NCBI GenBank assembly: GCA_963921825.1
Contig: OY997591.1
Span: 23,245,515-23,309,514 of the forward strand
Direction: 5' to 3'
From: Erodium maritimum
Lineage: Eukaryota > Streptophyta > Magnoliopsida > Geraniales > Geraniaceae
Length of the DNA: 64,000 bases
Positions 22,638 to 35,331 of this stretch are shown here, in pieces. Both the position numbers and the translations under genes were made by a program. The notes below the pieces were generated by a model that saw only the letters and a program-made list of their open reading frames with translations, ran no database searches and was not told the origin of the DNA. Each line of letters begins with the position of its first letter. The stretch's first letter is position 1.

Positions 22638-23170
22638 CCATGAGTGCATGTGGGGTTGTTGAACCCGTGTTTTTATTGTTGGTGTCTTGGGTGGCCATGA
22701 GTGCCCGTGGGGTTGTTGAACCCGTGTTTTTATTGTTGGTGTCTTGGGTGGCCATGAGTGCCCGTGGGGTTGTTGAACTCGTGAGTTACTGTTGGTGTGT
22801 CTTGGGTGGCCATAAGTGCCCGTGGGGTTGTTGAACCCGTGTTTTACCGTTGGTGTCTTGGGTGGCCATGAGTGCCTGTGGAGTGTTAAACCGTTGTTGT
22901 TGCTGTTGTTGAACTTTGCTTGTGATTGTGATTGTGGTTACCTGGGGTTGGTGAGTGACAGGTGAACAGCCTGATCCGACTTTGTGTCCGGAAAAGTGCG
23001 ACAGGTCGACCGCCTGATCTAACCGTCGTGTTGGGAAAAGTGCGACAGGTCGACAGCCTGATCCGACTGGGGTTGGGAAAAGTGCGACAGGTCGACAGCC
23101 TGATCCAACCGTCGTGTTGGGAAAAGTGCGACAGGTCGGCCGCCTGATCCAACCGTCGTGTTGGGAAAAG
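22638..23170 (+). repeat. Minisatellites in B's 5' LTR
   Basis: The 57-59 bp unit (GGCCATGAGTGCCCGTGGGG) at 22638-22890 is followed by a different 44-bp unit with GTGCGACAGGTCGACAGCCT at 22955-23170 (starts 22996, 23040, 23082 and 23126). B's 3' LTR has the same pair at 30345-30720 and 30785-30962. Confidence 0.85.
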
Positions 23171-23755
23171 GGCAGGGGTACTGAGCAGCTGGAGTGCGAT
23201 CCTTTGCGATCTTGTTTGGTGTGCGATCCTTTGTGATCTTGGGTGTTGTGTGGTTATCTTTCGTGTCCTTGGAGGAAATCGTAACCGTTGTGTCGGGTCT
23301 ACATTACGTGTCCGAGTGTTGAGTCGGTTGACGAAAGTAACAGTTTGTGTGTCAGTCGGGCTACTTGAGTTGGGGGATAGTAGTCCCTGGTGTTGGGTCA
23401 TGGTAGGTGTTACCGGCATTCTCTGCTAGTATGCCGTAGTCAGTCTGTTATCCGTGGTGGTGAGCGAACGCTCACCCCTAGTTGCTTTTCCTATAGGTAC
23501 TGGTCGCGGGACGGACTAGGTGAGCTCTCGAAGCTTGAAGGGCTGGGAGCGGGAGTCCGGGTTTCCTTTTGAGTCTAGCAACGTACGCCTTGTATTTTGT
23601 CCGCTTGTTGGGACGTACTTTTGAGTTGTAAATTATTATTTTGATTAACTAAATGGTGGTTTTAAAGCGATTTATTTAGAAGGTTTGAAAATGTTTTATT
23701 GTCTTAAACGTTCGCGTTCCGGGTTCGGTTCAACTGAATTTGGGGCGTGACAGCT

Positions 23756-23767
23756 TGGTATCAGAGC
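23756..23767 (+). promoter_or_regulatory. Primer binding site of B (tRNA-iMet)
   Basis: TGGTATCAGAGC, three bases after the GGGGCGTGACA end of the 5' LTR, is the standard initiator-Met primer site. Confidence 0.88.
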
Positions 23768-24119
23768 TCGAGGTTTCACACCTCGGACTGTACGTCAATT
23801 AGGTGGGGAGAGTCGAGTCAGTAAAGTCCCGTCGTGCGTTTGGTACGCAAGTCGGAAACCGTGTGTAGACCCGTAGTGTCTTGAGTCTTGGTTGTTGTTG
23901 TGTGTATGTGCAGTACGGTCATTACTTGTATACTGTTTGTGTGTTGCTGCGTGAAACGTTTTTAAGCTGTCGCGACTCGACTCAGGGGCGCCCCTGTAGT
24001 CGAGCGTGACGGTGTTGACATCAAGTGGGTAGAATGTAGTTCGGGGACGCCTGGACCGGGTTGTAACTACGTGATGTCAAGAAATGAGGTTTTATAATGG
24101 AAAGGAAAAGTTTTAAAAT

Positions 24120-24330
24120 TGGTCGCGCCAGTGCATTTCGCACGCACGTCGTGCACTGGGCGTGCACCATGCGCGCAGGCCACGTGGCCATTTGAGGTGC
24201 TCTATGTCCAATCTGCACGTCATGCGCCCATCGTGCGCTTGGCGTGCTCCTCGCACGCTGCTTGCATGTTGTGCGCCTGGCGTGCATGGTGCATGTTGGG
24301 TGCACTCCATGCGCTCAGCGTGCGCCTCAG
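24120..24330 (+). repeat. GCACG/CGTGC-rich array in B leader
   Basis: Dense, imperfect repeats of CGTGC, TGCGC and GCACG, including GCCACGTGGCC, replacing the CACGG palindrome cluster found in A's leader. The open frames on both strands here are repeat artefacts. Confidence 0.7.
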
Positions 24331-25439
24331 AAATTCAGGTCTTTTTTTGCTTCTTTTTGCTCCGTTTCCGACCAAGAATGTGGGCGTGGGTTGATTTTGG
24401 TTAGCCCTGTGGGCGTGCTTTAAAAAAAATTTGGTTGGCCCTGTGGGCGTGTTTTGATTTTGGTTGGTCCGATGGGCGTGTTTTGATTTTGGTTGGCCCG
24501 GTGGGCGTGTGTTGATGTTGGTTGGCCTTGTCGGCTTGTATTTGAGGTTGGGTGACTTGAATTTGTCTGTGAGTCGTTGTGCGTGAGTTGTTAAATTGCT
24601 GATCGAGCGTGTGTGACGCTTAAGACCGTTTTTGGGGTTAAAAGGGGGTAAAAATGGAGTCTGAAACGAATTTGGGTTTAGGGTTCCTGTCTTGTTCCAC
24701 CGTCTTGATTATGCAGTTTGAGTGTTGGTTTTGCGTGACTGTGTTCATGCTTGTGTTGGTTGTAGAGGTCGTAAGTTCGGTGTTAAAAGGGTGAGGTCTT
24801 GGGTTCAAGACTCATCAATAACCTACGGTAGTGATACAGCGCCTCGGTGTGAGAGTCTCACCACGGAGAGGGGTTAGGGTTGGTGCGCTGCGGCGCCATA
24901 CGAACTAGGTTTCCCCTATGTGAACGGGTGTTCGAGGTTTCCCTCGCGTGAACGGGTGGGTTGAGGTTTCCTTCACGTGAGTGGGTTATTTGAGGTTCCC
25001 TTATGTGATCGGGTAATTGGAGTATTGATGTTGCGAGCAATAGTGTTTGCTTAGTTGAGAATATGATCCCCGTTTGAGGTTTCCCTACGTGATCGGGTAA
25101 TTGGGGTATTGAGGTTGTGAGCAATAGTGATTTGCGGAATTGAGAACATAATCCCTGTTTCGAGGTTTCCCTTACTTGAGAGAGTGTTTGAGGTAGTGAT
25201 AGCTTGAGCAGTGTGACGTTTTGGTATCAGGTTTTGAGGTAGTGGTTTTCCCTGGTTAGATTGGTAAGTCGTTAGTGCTATACTAGTATGCCATAATCGA
25301 ACGGTGTCCGTGGAGGTGAGCAGATCGCTCATCCCCTTTACTACTTTTCCCGCAGGGGACGAGTAGCGAACATTGGTTTGGTTGCGGAAAGTTATAAGTA
25401 AAGGCATAGAGGATCGTGTGAGGGTTGTGTTATACCTTA

Positions 25440-28400
25440 TGGTGTGACTAATGGAGTGGTTGTTCGGTCTCTGATTTGGGCGTCAGTTTTGTTGGATACC
25501 AGGGTGTCACACTCGTTTGCTTCGTCGAGTGGTGTTGAGATGTTGGGGCTGAGTTTCGAGCCGTTGAGTCCACCCCTGCGTCTGAATGCGCCGGTTGGGG
25601 GTGGTGTGGTGTTGACTAGGGTCTGTCGTGCCTGTGGAGTTAGAGAAGCGAACTGATACATGAGGTTGAGAGAGGGCTCAAGAGCCCTGATGCTGGATCG
25701 AGTCCTCACCCCGAGGATTCGGATATGTTCGGAGTTGGTAGGCACGACGAGGGTAGAGGAGCGAGGTCTTAGAGAGACCGCGAGGTTCCGTAAAGTTCGG
25801 CAGGGACTGAGCTTGTGCGTGTATCCGTGGGAAGGATACTTACGAAATGACAGCCTTTGACGTGATCCTGAGAAAGGATTGGCCGGCGAAGTGTCGAGCC
25901 AATATTGACCGTTACTGGCGACGAGTGACGGTGTCAACAGGCAACACGAAAGGTTCGTGTATTCTGGGCAGTAGGAGCGGAGTTCTCCTGTCGGCTTGTC
26001 CGTAGTAAAGGAAGTATCGGCCGTGCAGAGCCGAGAGTTACTGCGAGTGGCGTGCGAGTTCCCCGAGGTCTTCCCTGAGGGATTGAGCGGGTTGCCACCA
26101 GTTCGTGAGGTGAAGCTCGGGATTGACCTGGTGTCAGGAACGGCAGTGATATCGATGGCGCCTTACAGGTTTGCGCCAGCCGAGTTGACCGAGTTGAAGA
26201 GTCAGCTCGAGGAACTTAGGGAGAAGGGGCTTTTCCGGCCGAGCACATCATCGTGGGGAGCGCCAGCACTCTTCGTGAAAAAGAAGAGTGGAGAGCTTCG
26301 GATGTGCATCGACTACTGGAAGCTGAACCGAGTTACGGTGAAGAACCGATACCCGATGCCGATGATTGACGACTTGTCCGACCAGTTGAGAGGGTCGACA
26401 TGCTTCTCGAAGTTCGATCTGCGATCCGGATATTACCAGCTGCGATTCCGAAAGGGGGACGTCGCAAAGACTGCATTCCGGACACGCTATGGGCATTACG
26501 AGTTCTTGGTGATGCCTTTTGGACTGACGAACGCACCTGCAGCGTTCATGGATCTGATGAACAGTATATTCCGACCATTCTTAGATCAGCTTGTGGTGGT
26601 GTTTGTAGACGACATCTGATCTACTCGCCGAATGAGGCGGCGCATGAGGAACATCTGAGGGGTGTCCTGACCCTGTTGCACACACATCAACTATACGCCA
26701 ACCTGGAGAAGTGCGAGTTTTGGCTCGCTGAGGTGAGAGTCCTCGGTCACGTTGTGTCCCGTGACGGTGTATTGGTCGATCCGGTGGAGATCGACGCGGT
26801 TTTGAAGTGGGCGCTACCCACAAGCGTTTTCGAGATCCGCAGCTTCTTGGGCTGGCGGGATATTATCGGCGGTTGGTCCAGGACTTTGCGCGTCTAGCCG
26901 CGCCTATGACTCTTTTGAGGCGCAAGGGAGTTGGGTCTGTGTGGACAGAGGATTGTGAACGTGCGTTCACGAAGCTAAAGGCTCATCTGAGTACCACTCC
27001 AGTGTTGATAGTGCCAGAGCGCGGGGTTGGGTATGAGATCTATAGTGACGCGTCCTGGGAAGGATTGGGCTATGTACTTATGCAGTTGGGTAGAGTTGTT
27101 GCTTGTGGCTCCAGGCGGTGGAAGACGCACGAGCGCAACTACTTACCCATGACCCAGAATTAGCAGCAATAGTGATCGCGCTGAAAGGCTTGAGGTATTA
27201 TCTGTATGGCGAGCGATTTCAGGTATTCTCGGATCATAATAGCCTTAAGTACATCTTTTCCCAACGAGACCTGAGCATGCGCCAGCGGCGATAGATGGAG
27301 CTACTTGAGGAGTACGACTTAGAACTTCTTTACCATCCGGGTGAGGCGAATGTGGTCGCCGACACCCTGAGTAGAAAGTCGGGTCTGGGCCTTGCTAGCA
27401 TATCAGTCCGGGAGTGGGACATGATGGGAGAGCTGGGCACGTTCGGGTTGGCCATGTGCTTCTTGGAGGCTCAGCCCACCCCGCTTGGCCGGGGGATAGA
27501 GGCGCAGTCAGAGGAGGTCGAGACGACAGAGATCCGGGAGAGAGTTGCCGGCGGCGTTGACTCCGAGGACTGGGATCGTCGTGCTAATTGGGAGTTACGG
27601 TATCGCGGAGGTTTGTTCACACCGCGTAACGGTGGAGGCGACGAGCTGCGAGAGTTGCAGCATTCGCGTCTGACAGTGCACGTGGGTAGTACTAAGAGGA
27701 GCGCGACATCAGGCGGCATGTCTAGTGGAGCGGGATGCCTCACTCGTCGGCAGGTGAGAGCCGAACAACAGCGTCCCGCTGGATTATTGCAACCACTGCG
27801 GGTTGCACCGTGGAAATAGGGGCACATCACGATGGGTTTCGTGAGCGATTCGCCGAGTTCGCCTACTACAACAGCTTTCAAGCCAGTATCAGGATGGCAT
27901 AGTTCGAAGCGTTGTATGGTAGGCCGTGTCGATCGCCCGTGTGCTGGGCCAAAGTGAGGAATAAGAGTTTACTGGGTCTAGAACTGGTCCGAGAGACAGT
28001 TGAGTCGGTCGTACCGAAGCGTGAGCGGTTGAAGACCGCGCAGAGTCGGCCGGAGCTATGCTGACAGACGGCGCCGACCTCTCGAGTCAACAGTCGGTGA
28101 CCATTTATCCCTAGAGGTGAGTCAGAAAGGTGGACTGGTGCGTTTCAACCGCGACGGAGGCAGGTTTGCCCCGTGGTGTATAGAGCCTTTCGAGGTCTTG
28201 ATTAGAGGGGGAGCAGTTGCATAGCGACTTGCACTGCCACCGCAGCGTGGGAATATCCACGTTTCCCAGTCGCAGAAGTATATGCGGACCCACGTCATAG
28301 AATGGGCAGATGTCGAGGTAACGGGTGATGTCTTGTATGAGGAGAAACCGGTTTGGTAAATGGATCCACGGGAGCAGGTCCTGCGCGGAAAGGTTATCCG

Positions 28401-28500
28401 CTTAGAACGGGTGCAGTGGCGGCACCACGAGACTGAGTCGACTCGGGAGCGCGAGGATGAAGTTCGCGTGAAGTACCCCGATCTGTTCGACTCCTGAAGT
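25440..28500 (+). mobile_element. Decayed pol region of chromovirus B
   Basis: Protease-like block near 25480-25560 (SHSFASSSGVEMLGLSFEPL). RT lies at about 25996-26860 ([51 protein letters not shown]), and RNase H at about 26930-27400 ([24 protein letters not shown], then HPGEANVVAD). Short remnants of integrase and chromodomain-like tail extend to 28497. The order and wording parallel element A. It is broken in many places and shorter than A. Confidence 0.8.
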
Positions 28501-28547
28501 GCGTTGTTTTAAATTTCGCGGACGAAATTCCCTTAAGGGGGGTAGAT

Positions 28548-31542
28548 TATAAGAACCGCCCCCGGTCAACGACAGTCAAATCGGCGAAAAACAGGAAAAT
28601 TTAAAAAATTTGGACAGACACTTAAATGAACCTAAATTTGACCCCGAGGGTCATACCGGACTTAAGTTGATCCCGATATCGACCAAAGTGAGTTCCGGGG
28701 GACTCAGGGCAACTTTCCGACCAATTTGGGAAATGTTGACTTTTTACTAGAAAAGTCAACCGAGCGACGTTTTGGTCCGTTCGAGGTCCGTTTTGGATCC
28801 AAAAAGCTTAGCTGTCGTCACAGCGGTCTTATTTGAGCCGTTTCCTTGTAGCCCGTAAAGTTTCGTAATTTCTTGGAAAAAGTACTCGTTCAGGACCCGA
28901 GACGGCCGAATTTCGCGAATCTGATTGAAAAATATCTACCAAGATATTTTTCGAACTCATGGAACCCACAAAGACACTTGTCATGATTATGGTGGTGGTT
29001 GGTTTTTAAATTAGAGAAAAAGGGGAAAAAGGATGGTAGTTTGGTAAATTGGAGAAAATGGTGTGTTTGAAACAAATTAAAAGGGAAAGAGGGAGTTGGT
29101 TTCGGCAAAATAGAAAAAAGGGGAAGAGGGTTAGAAAGAGAAAGAAGAGAGATAAAAGGAGATAGAAGAAGGAGAGAAAAAAGAGAAGAAGCAATTAGGG
29201 TTTGTCGATCTCTCGACGATCCAACCGACGGATCGTCTCAACGATCGAAGAATCGAGCTCCCGTCATCATTCCCTACGGTGAGCACCAATCCGATCTTCG
29301 TTTTGTTATGTTTAAAAGTTAGGGTTTGGGTTAAAACTTGTAAACTTTGGATGAATTGAGGTGTGGGGTTCGTTGGAAGCGTTTTGGAGCGAAAAATGAT
29401 CGTTTTCCGGTGACCAGAGGCTCGGGGGAGCTCCGACCACCGTGTATGGTGGCTGCCGGAGTTAGGGGTGGCTGGTCGGAGCTAGGGCCGGCCACCACCA
29501 TGGTGAACCGGCCCAAAACCGACCCAACCACCCTCGGGTCTTAAGGGCCGGGTGGGGCCCACATGCTCGGGTCTCGGGTTTTCGTGTTCGGGTGGTTTAG
29601 GACGATCCCCAAGTCGTTAATTCACACCCGGAACGAATTTCATAATTAAATTGTAAAAGTTGTAAATGACGGGTTTAGAAACTTTAAACGCGAATTAAAT
29701 TGCTCGGAAGTCGGAAATTGATTCCGTCAATTGCGTTGGAACCCTTGAATTATTCTAAGACCATAGAAACGAAAACGGGAATTTTCGGAGCCCCGGAAGG
29801 AGGTTTTCCAATCCTTGGCAGATTCGCCATGACGGGCGAATCGGGCTTTTCCGAGCCCATTATTGACAATGTCGAGAAATTGGGAAGTTTGGGAGTGATC
29901 GACATTGTCGGGGTTGAGTTTGGGCGTCAAATTCATTAAAATTCAGCTTTGTCTGCAAACTTAAAAAGTGTTTAATTGTGATCTTGTTAGATCGTATCGA
30001 GGACCGCGGAAAGGGAAAGCTAGGCGAGTGATCGCGAGCACGCCGGAGCTTGGTTGTGGAATTTTGGGAAAGCGTTAAGAGGTAGGGAAAACTAGCCGGA
30101 TCTCGGCCCTGATTAGGGAAAGTTAACAGTAGAAATGCATGTGACACCGGGGTGTCGTGGGTTAAGTAAGTTTATCGAACAATAGAAAGGCAGTCGACAC
30201 CGGGTGGTGTCGTATGATACGGGAACGTATCGAACAATAGAAAGGCATGTGACACTTAGTAGTGTCGTAGGATACGTGAGCTTATCGATATTAGAATTAC
30301 TGGAGGTATTTGGTTATGCCCGGAGGTTGATTGTTTAGTTTGTGTCTTGGGTGGCCATGAGTGCCCGTGGGGTTGTTGAACCCGTGTTTTTATTGTTGGT
30401 GTCTTGGGTGGCCATGAGTGCCCGTGGGGTTGTTGAACCCGTGTTTTTATTGTTGGTGTCTTGGGTGGCCATGAATGCCTGTGGGGTTGTTGAACCCGTG
30501 ATTTTATTGTTGGTGTCTTGGGTGGCCATGAGTGCCTGTGGGGTTGTTGAGCCCGTGAGTTACTGTTGGTGTGTCTTGGGAGGCCATGAGTGCATGTGGG
30601 GTTGTTGAGCCCGTGAGTTACTGTTGGTGTGTCTTGGGTGGCCATGAGTGCCCGTGGGGTTGTTGAACCCAAGTTTTACCGTTGGTGTCTTGGGTGGCCA
30701 TGAGTGCATGTGGAGTGTTAAACCGGTGTTGTTGCTGTTGTTGAACTTTGCTTGTGATTGTGATTGTGATTACCTGGGGTTGGTGAGTGACAGGTCGACA
30801 GCCTGATCCGACTTTGTGTCGGGAAAAGTGCGACAGGTCGACCGCCTGATCCAACCGTCGTGTTGGGAAAAGTGCGACAGGTCGACAGCCTAATCCAACC
30901 GTCATGTTGGGAAAAAAGCGACAGGTCGGCCGCCTGATCCAACCGTCGTGTTGGGAAAAGGGCAGGGGTACTGAGCAGCTGGAGTGTGATCCTTTGCGAT
31001 CTTGTTTGGTGTGCGATCCTTTGTGATCTTGGGTGTTGTGTGGTTATCTTTCGTGTCCTTGGAGGAAATCGTAACCGTTGTGTCGGGTCTACATTACGTG
31101 TCCGAGTGTTGAGTCGGTTGAGGAAAGTAACAGTTTGTGTGTCAGTCGGGTTACTTGAGTTGGGGGATAGTAGTCCCCGGTGTTGGGTCGTGGTAGGTGT
31201 TACTGGCATTGTCTACTAGTAAGCCGTAGTCAGTCTGTTATCTGTGGTGGTGAGCGAACGCTCACCCCTAGTTGCTTTTCCTACAGGTACTGGTCGCGGG
31301 ACGGACTAGGTGAGCTCTCGAAGCTTGAAGGGCTGGGAGCGGGAGTCCGGGTTTCCTTTTGAGTCTAGCGACGCACGCCTTGTATTTTGTCCGCTCGTTG
31401 GGACGTACTTTTGAGTTGTAAATTATTATTTTGATTAACTAAATGGTGGTTATAAAGAGATTTATTTAAAAGGTTTGAAAATGTTTTATTGTCTTAAACG
31501 TTCGCGTTCTGGGTTTGGTTCTAATGAATTTGGGGCGTGACA
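28548..31542 (+). repeat. 3' LTR of chromovirus B
   Basis: Follows the polypurine tract, starts TATAAGAACCGCCCCCGG and ends GGGGCGTGACA, 2,995 bp. Contains the purine-rich tract (29120-29190), the minisatellite pair and the hairpin/pyrimidine block near 31215-31287. Confidence 0.87.
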
Positions 31543-32708
31543 GTGTGTCTTGGGTGGCCATGAGTGCATGTGGGAAGTTGAACCCGTATTTTACCGTTTG
31601 TGTGTCTTGGGTGGCCATGAGTGCATGTGGGGAGTTGAACCCGTATTTTTACTGTTTGTGTGTCGTGGGTGGTCAGGTGTGCCTTTGGGGTGTTGAACCC
31701 GTGTGTTACTGTTTTGTGTGTCGTGGGTGGCCATGTGTGCCTCTGGGGTGTTAAACCTGTGTTGTCGCTATTTGTTGAACCTTGTGTGATGACTGTGATT
31801 GTTCTGGTGGTACTGTTGAGCTATGCCCGATGGGTGTGTCGTACCCTCCGGTGCGCGGTCGATAAAGAGCAGAGGGTTGTGTCCCCATCAGGTGAGTAGC
31901 ACCTTCCGGCGCGTGATCGGTAAAGTGCTGATGTTAGAGCTGTGCCCGAGGGGTGTGCCGTACCCTCCAATGCGTGGTCGGTAAAGAGCAGAGGGTTGTG
32001 ATCCTCGTAGGTGAGTAGCACCTTCCGGCGCGTGATTGGTAAAGTGTTGAGGCTGGATTTATGCCCGAGGGGTGTGTCGTACCCTCCGGTGCACGGTCGG
32101 TAAAGAGCAGAGGGTTGTGTCCCCATCAGGTGAGTAGCACCTTCCGGTGCGTGATCGGTAAAGTGATGAAGCTTGTGGTTGTGGTTTGCGTGATTTTGAT
32201 CACTTTCGTGTTGTGTTCTTTGAGGTCGTCTTTACGGTGTCAGGTCTACATTACGTGTACGGGTGTTTAGTTTGGTTGGGGAAAGTAACAGTTTTCGTGT
32301 GATAGTCGGGTTGTTTGAGTTTGGGGATGGTAGTCCCCGGTGCTTTGTCTGTGGTAGGTGTTTCCGACATTTTCTGCTAGTATGCCGTAGTCAGTCTGGT
32401 ATCCGTGGTGGTGAGCGAACGCTCACCCATAGCTGCTTTTCCTACAGGTACTGGTCGCGAGGCGGACTAGGGGAACTCTCGAAGCTTGAAGAGCTGGGAG
32501 TGGGAGTCTGGGTTCCTTTTTGGGAGTTTAGCGATGTACGCTTTGGTTGTTTTTGTCAGCTTGTTTTGGACGTACTTTCAGCTGTAAAATATTATTTTGA
32601 TTCACTCAAAGTGGAAATTTTAAGCGGTTTATTAAATTTTTTGAAAATTGTTTATTTGTTTCACCGTTCGCGTTCCGGGTTCGGTTCTACCGAATTCGGG
32701 GCGTGACA
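31543..32708 (+). repeat. Distal block of A's 3' LTR
   Basis: Matches 14390-15553 of A's 5' LTR, including the last minisatellite copies and the 119-bp array. It ends GGGGCGTGACA directly before the AAAAC duplication at 32709-32713. Confidence 0.88.
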
Positions 32709-32758
32709 AAAACAACCCATGTTTGAAAGATAAAAATGACCTATTCATGACCGTTTGA

Positions 32759-33127
32759 TTTTTTTTATCAGAGAAATTTTTGTTTAGGCCTCTTCCAAAA
32801 TGAGAGAAAGAAGCAACCTACAAGAAACAGGCTACAACCGAACTACAAGATGCCCAACATAGGCACCCTGACAGAACTAAGAAACAAAAAAGATACGAAA
32901 AAAGAACCAAAGCGATACAAAAAAACAATCCCCTCCCAACATTAAAAAACAAATTAGAACGGATAACACAAGCCCACAATGGAAGAAGCTCCTACTTCTC
33001 GATACCAAAAAAGAGTACCACTCCATAACACAGAATTCCGTCCACACCCAATGTCGTCAGATTAAACGATACTACATACAATTCGATCGAGCGAGAATCT
33101 CATAACGACAAGGGAGGATCGTCCTCG
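32759..33127 (-). mobile_element. LINE 3' tail fragment
   Basis: A T run (32759-32766) followed by ATCAGAGAAATTTTTGTTTA and AC-rich sequence matches the pattern of other minus-strand LINE 3' ends in this window. No coding domain remains. Confidence 0.45.
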
Positions 33128-34365
33128 TCCCTAAGAAATGAAGAGCTTGGATCATCACCACCACGCGCGGGCGAGCTATAGAGGGTCTTGTCGTCAAAGA
33201 GTTGTGCCCGTGCCTCTTTGGCTTCTACTTCCGGCCATCAGAAGCACGTGCATGTGTTTGGAGTAATGAACCATGATGCTTCGATGGGCGGGATCTGCTC
33301 CTTGGTGAGCTGAATCCTTGCGTCAGGGACTTTCCGGTATTGGAGCGCATGCAGTTGTAGGCATACGTGCAGGGTCTGCCGTCTTTGGTCCAGACGAAGG
33401 CGAAAGGGATGTCCATTGGGGACACGTTAGGTACTGTGTGGATGTCCCGAGTGACCAGTCGGGAATGTGCTGGGGGCATGGTTAGGGTCTGCTTTTGGCA
33501 CCTCATCGAGTTTCGCCTCCGGCAAGGGATGGTCCTACGGTTCAAGGAGTTTCCGGACCCGGTTAAGATCGAGCTGACTTACACCAAGCTCCCGAGCTTT
33601 TACTACAACTATGAGAGGCTTGGAGACATCGTCAAGGACTGTGCATGGGAAGTCCGAGGCACCCCACGGTATGACTCCTTTCTCCTAGAGTATCAAAAGG
33701 GCAAGCAGGTGAAGCCGTGTGCAACGGACTAGAGTGTGTCTGTTCAGTCGTCTGCCCTGCCGGGCTCTGGGAATGTCTCCTCGAGCACTGTACCTAAATA
33801 CTCCTTATCTTTGAATGGGAGTCCTCGGGTTTCCCCGAGCACTGTACCTAACCATACAACGGCTCGGGTTAGCACCCGATTGGTGACAGGCAAACTACTT
33901 GGGGGGTCGGTCTCTGCAGTTCCAGCGCCCGTTTCAGGGAGCCTAATGTTGTGGGAGCTGTTGTGACTGGAGTGCTCAAGAGGTCTTCCGCTAGAGAGCC
34001 TCAAAACGATCAGGCAAGGGCTGGTAAACAGCCCCGCCAGGAGGGATGTTAGACCACCTGAGCAACAGGGACTGGCCGTGGGAGGTGTCCCTGGTCGATG
34101 CTTTGCCTCCCACCACGACTGTTGAAGTCCTTGGCTAGTTTTCGGAGCATGAATTCTAGTACCACCTTCTCATCCCTCGTATTCTATCATTGCCTATATG
34201 ACATCCAAATACCTTCTGTAACGGTTCTAAAACTAAAAGAATCAGTGAACCATTGTTCTTTTGACTGACCTTAGCGGTCAGAAAGTATGTTCCCTGACGC
34301 ACATCGATGTTTCGGATATATCATTTATAAAATTACACATTTCGTTAAAAAAAAAAGCAACAAAT
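33128..34365 (+). mobile_element. ORF1-only LINE-derived retroposon, copy iv (5' truncated)
   Basis: Closely related to copy vi (56870-58067), aligned from the middle of DUF4283 to the A tail. The DUF4283 part is broken (CFDGRDLLLGELNPCVRDFP). At 33367-33732 the frame gives VRVCFWHLIEFRLRQGMVLR, FKEFPDPVKIELTYTKLPSF and a degenerate knuckle (YYNYERLGDIVKDC, with the first cysteine and the histidine lost). The 3' end reads ATTACACATTTCGTT followed by A10 near 34345-34360, matching ATTACACCTTTCGTTAAAAA in copy vi. About 600 bp of non-RT sequence separates knuckle and tail in both. Confidence 0.65.
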
Positions 34366-35226
34366 ATTTTAAAAAATTATCATATAATTGGCGTCACTAT
34401 ATTTGCGGGAATGATTGAATGACTCACATGTCTCCTCCTAACCTAAGCCCTTTCCTAAATACAATGATCCTTACCTAAGCAATTATCAGGGGCTTTGTCG
34501 GCCACTAAAAAGAACTAGTCGAGGAGGCAAGGCGAGTACTCGCGAGTTCAATGTCTCTGTTCTTCGTGGTCAACGCGGCGTTGCCGTCAAAATCGTCAAA
34601 ACTCACGTGCTTAATACATTAACTTCAAGTTTTGATTGGAATACCGATTTTCTAAGATACTTAAAGGTTAAATCTTATTGGTTAATTATGAAAATAAATA
34701 TCACCGACCACAAATCAGAGATCCCAACGTGTTTCGGACTGTCAAAATAAATATATAAAATTCTTAAACCATTTTATTATGTTACTATTATTTGATTTAA
34801 TTTAATAAACCAACTAGCTAATACTTTTATCAAGCTCAAAAGTTTTTAAAACTAAGCAATAAAGTTTGATCTGATTAAAGTTTTTTAACGTGTATTGAAT
34901 CTTAAACAAGTTGAGATGATCATTCAATTCAATCTAACAACTAATAAAACAAATTCCACTAAATTCACAGTCATTTAAATTATGTGACACAAATTACAAT
35001 TTATAATATAAAATAAACCAAGGAAGGGCGTAGGAAGTGAGCAAAGTTGCATAATATCCTTTAAAAGAAAAAATAAAAATAAAAATAGAAATAGAAATAG
35101 AATAAGAAAGAACCGGTCTGTCTTGTACAATAAAACTCCGAGTACAGATAATAAATACACATGTTTCACAAAAAGAATCGAGTTTGATTTTCCTAGTGGC
35201 TGTCCACTCTCTTTCTATGCTCTGCA
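34366..35226. other. AT-rich upstream region of the lipase gene
   Basis: No gene seen. The open frames at 34975-35227 are low-complexity. The AAATAAAAATAAAAATAGAAAT tract near 35070-35100 is a simple A-rich repeat. The last 200 bases may hold promoter elements of the gene at 35332. Confidence 0.5.
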
Positions 35227-35234
35227 TATATAAA
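35227..35234 (+). promoter_or_regulatory. TATA box of the lipase-like gene
   Basis: TATATAAA, 98 bases upstream of the ATG and followed by a CT-rich leader (35245-35330) typical of plant 5' untranslated regions. It predicts a transcription start near 35258-35262. Confidence 0.7.
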
Positions 35235-35331
35235 TCCCATGCACCTTCTCCTTCCCTTTCTCATCCAAATCCTTCTTCTCATCTAACCCTTTCCTTTCTT
35301 CTCTTCTGATTTCCCAAGCTTCTCTTCTCCA

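Larger units (their letters stand above)
21615..31542 (+). mobile_element. Chromovirus B, nested in A's 3' LTR
   Basis: A related but distinct Tekay-like element: 5' LTR 21615-23752, primer site 23756-23767, internal region 23753-28547, 3' LTR 28548-31542. The LTRs differ from those of A in the block 21700-22370 and carry a 44-bp repeat instead of A's 119-bp repeat. The position inside A's LTR shows that B arrived later. Both partners are incomplete at the left junction, so a target duplication for B cannot be read. LTR-LTR identity is roughly 96% by eye over about 300 bases, which indicates a recent insertion. The internal region is much decayed, with many breaks. Confidence 0.85.
12723..32708 (+). 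mobile_element. Chromovirus A (Ty3/gypsy, Tekay-like), with B nested in it
   Basis: Full-length footprint of an LTR retrotransposon. The 5' LTR is 12723-15553, a tRNA-iMet primer site follows at 15557-15568, and a polypurine tract lies just before the 3' LTR at 20733. The 3' LTR is in two blocks (20733-21614 and 31543-32708) separated by element B. The outermost bases are flanked by a perfect AAAAC duplication (12718-12722 and 32709-32713), which proves that both blocks belong to one insertion. Protease, RT, RNase H, integrase and a chromodomain-like C-terminus appear in the normal Ty3/gypsy order; no gag was recognised. The element is broken in several places. LTR divergence is roughly 5% by eye over the first 370 bases, suggesting insertion within the last few million years. 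Confidence 0.9.

Noticed and set aside
23756-23767. tRNA-like match near the LTR end
   Set aside because: Only the short primer-site complement of initiator-Met tRNA is present; there is no cloverleaf, so it is not a tRNA gene.
24021-24404. Several frames on both strands rich in Cys, His, Arg and Met
   Set aside because: Generated by the GCACG/CGTGC array in the leader of element B.
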